The notes under the pieces were generated by a model. It saw only the letters and a program-made list of their open reading frames with translations. It was not told the DNA's origin and searched no databases. 64,000 nucleotides of DNA from Xestospongia muta (lineage: Eukaryota > Porifera > Demospongiae > Haplosclerida > Petrosiidae), in NCBI GenBank assembly GCA_963693285.1, contig OY848925.1, positions 6,426,932 through 6,490,931 of the forward strand. Direction: 5' to 3'. A program made the translations under genes and the position numbers. Below, one piece after another: positions 62,872 through 64,000 of this stretch (positions are counted from its first letter, which is position 1; each line of letters opens with the position of its first letter).

Positions 62872-64000
62872 CTATAATAAAACATAGTTACTATATAATA
62901 TTTTACACACACAACAATAGCTATACACACACTCTAACATGCTCAACTACGATTGTCAAGGCCTAACGAAGAAGACGACGCCATTACTGATGTTAGGTTA
63001 CTATAGCAATGATGTACGGAGATGAACGGATTCTACAAACGGTCTTAAATTTACTGAGTGTTATACTAATAATTTACTGTATTAGATGATGTGAGCTAAG
63101 ATGGGAACGTCAATATCTACTACTGAGTTAGGCACACAAAGTACTGAACTGTCAGTGAGGATGACTCGATTATATCACTAGTCAAGATGATTCACAATTA
63201 AGAAGCAACACTCAAGCATAAATCATCATGATGTCTGGTAATAGAGTTTTGTTTGACTTGTCTTTTGTGTGTTAACATTTCTCTTTTACTTTACAAATGT
63301 CATGATTTAATAAAACATTATATTTAGTATTGTGATGTGATATCATAATGTAAGTTATGTCATTTATAACGTACTTCAATATTTTGAAACAATAATTATT
63401 ATTTGAAACTATCCTATCAACATTGAAGCTGGAACATGTGTGTAATAATAGTGACATCATTTCTCTATGTCAGCTAATGAACACCAGTTAATTCACAGAT
63501 GTCATTACAGTATTTTCATATCAGCTCAAGTTTACTATTCTTCTAGTAATTAGTCTTCTCTTCATTTTTTTGTTTTTCTTATATTTTCATAATACATGTA
63601 TACATATAGCTGAAAATATTGATGAGGGATTAATTTGACCATGTTGGTGATTTTTGAAATTCAACAACTTTTGATACCACATTATTTTAATATAATACAT
63701 TGGAAGCCTTAAAATTTATTCTCTCCAATATTTCCACTATATTCAGTACAGTACATGTACTATACATTCATGTCAGTACATGATAATAATATTATTAACT
63801 ATAAACCATGTACTGGTACTTTCTTTATATCAGTGAATTTATGCTTAGCTTGTGTCTTCTGGAACTATATAACACAACATAGTCTTCAAATTGTACACTC
63901 AATTCCTCTATCCTGTGGACATCTTTATAATGTCAGTGGTAGTCCTAGGTACTGATGACAAGAGTAACTATTCCTGGATTATTTGATAATGTGTTTGTTG

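Larger units (their letters stand above)
61094..64000. repeat. Partial tandem copy 5, nearly identical to part of copy 2
   Basis: From TTGGAGAGTTACTCTG onward this segment follows copy 2 from about 26940 to 29860, with only scattered differences. It shares copy-2-specific features: the hairpin insertion, the LRR variant residues and small indels. It runs off the window inside the intron between the LRR exon and the coiled-coil exons. Confidence 0.85.

Noticed and set aside
1..64000. CRISPR array, bacterial operons or satellite DNA
   Set aside because: The repeats are 16-18 kb gene-bearing units with spliceosomal introns, not short spaced repeats or monomer satellite.
1..64000. Whole array as an assembly artefact
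   Set aside because: Copies differ by many substitutions, distinct insertions and distinct lesions, which artefactual duplication would not create. The copy 2/copy 5 identity alone remains suspicious and is listed as a finding.

Overview
The window looks like nuclear DNA of an early-branching animal, most likely a demosponge (inference). Base composition is AT-rich. Coding sequence is cut by many short GT-AG introns (one is only 37 bp), and neighbouring genes share promoters as small as 26 bp. The gene set is metazoan: mitochondrial IF2, branched-chain ketoacid dehydrogenase E1-alpha, YIF1, a CD36-family receptor, and Death-domain/LRR proteins with a Death-plus-extension architecture I associate with sponge genomes.

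Layout: one 16-18 kb block is repeated head to tail. Units start at 1, 18181, 34198 and 50831. The fourth is cut short near 61093, where a fifth partial copy begins and runs off the window. Each unit reads, left to right: exon 1 of a receptor gene (-); YIF1 (-) abutting and overlapping the 3' end of a truncated BCKDHA (-); mitochondrial IF2 (+); a GNAT-domain/coiled-coil gene (-); a 5' fragment of a CD36-family gene (+); a small glycine-rich reading frame (-); unassigned exons on both strands; then the LRR, coiled-coil and Death exons of the receptor (-), whose exon 1 lies at the left end of the NEXT unit.

Fate of the passengers: the housekeeping-type genes are truncated or broken in most copies. 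All four MTIF2 copies carry different lesions: lost splice donor, 1-bp frameshift, G-domain deletion, out-of-frame internal deletion. BCKDHA lacks its C-terminal third in every copy, and copy 1 also has a nonsense codon. YIF1 is reduced to one exon in copies 2 and 4. CD36 is only an N-terminal fragment everywhere. The receptor gene is the opposite: its long exons stay open in all three complete copies.

Main discovery candidate: the receptor encodes an N-terminal helical (possibly death-fold) exon, a Death domain, an unassigned conserved region, a long coiled coil built from many small exons, and a terminal LRR exon. Between copies the LRR framework codons are almost invariant at the DNA level. 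The codons flanking the buried Leu/Ile of each LRR strand (x-L-x-L-x) change amino acid in nearly every copy, often with two or three base changes in one codon. This is the pattern of a diversifying recognition surface, so the array may be a germline-diversifying innate immune receptor cluster. The ligand, expression and any diversification mechanism are unknown.

Mobile sequence: a 741-bp hAT relic with an 8-bp target duplication in copy 1 only, a MITE-like inverted repeat in copies 2 and 3, and a long imperfect hairpin in copies 2 and 5.
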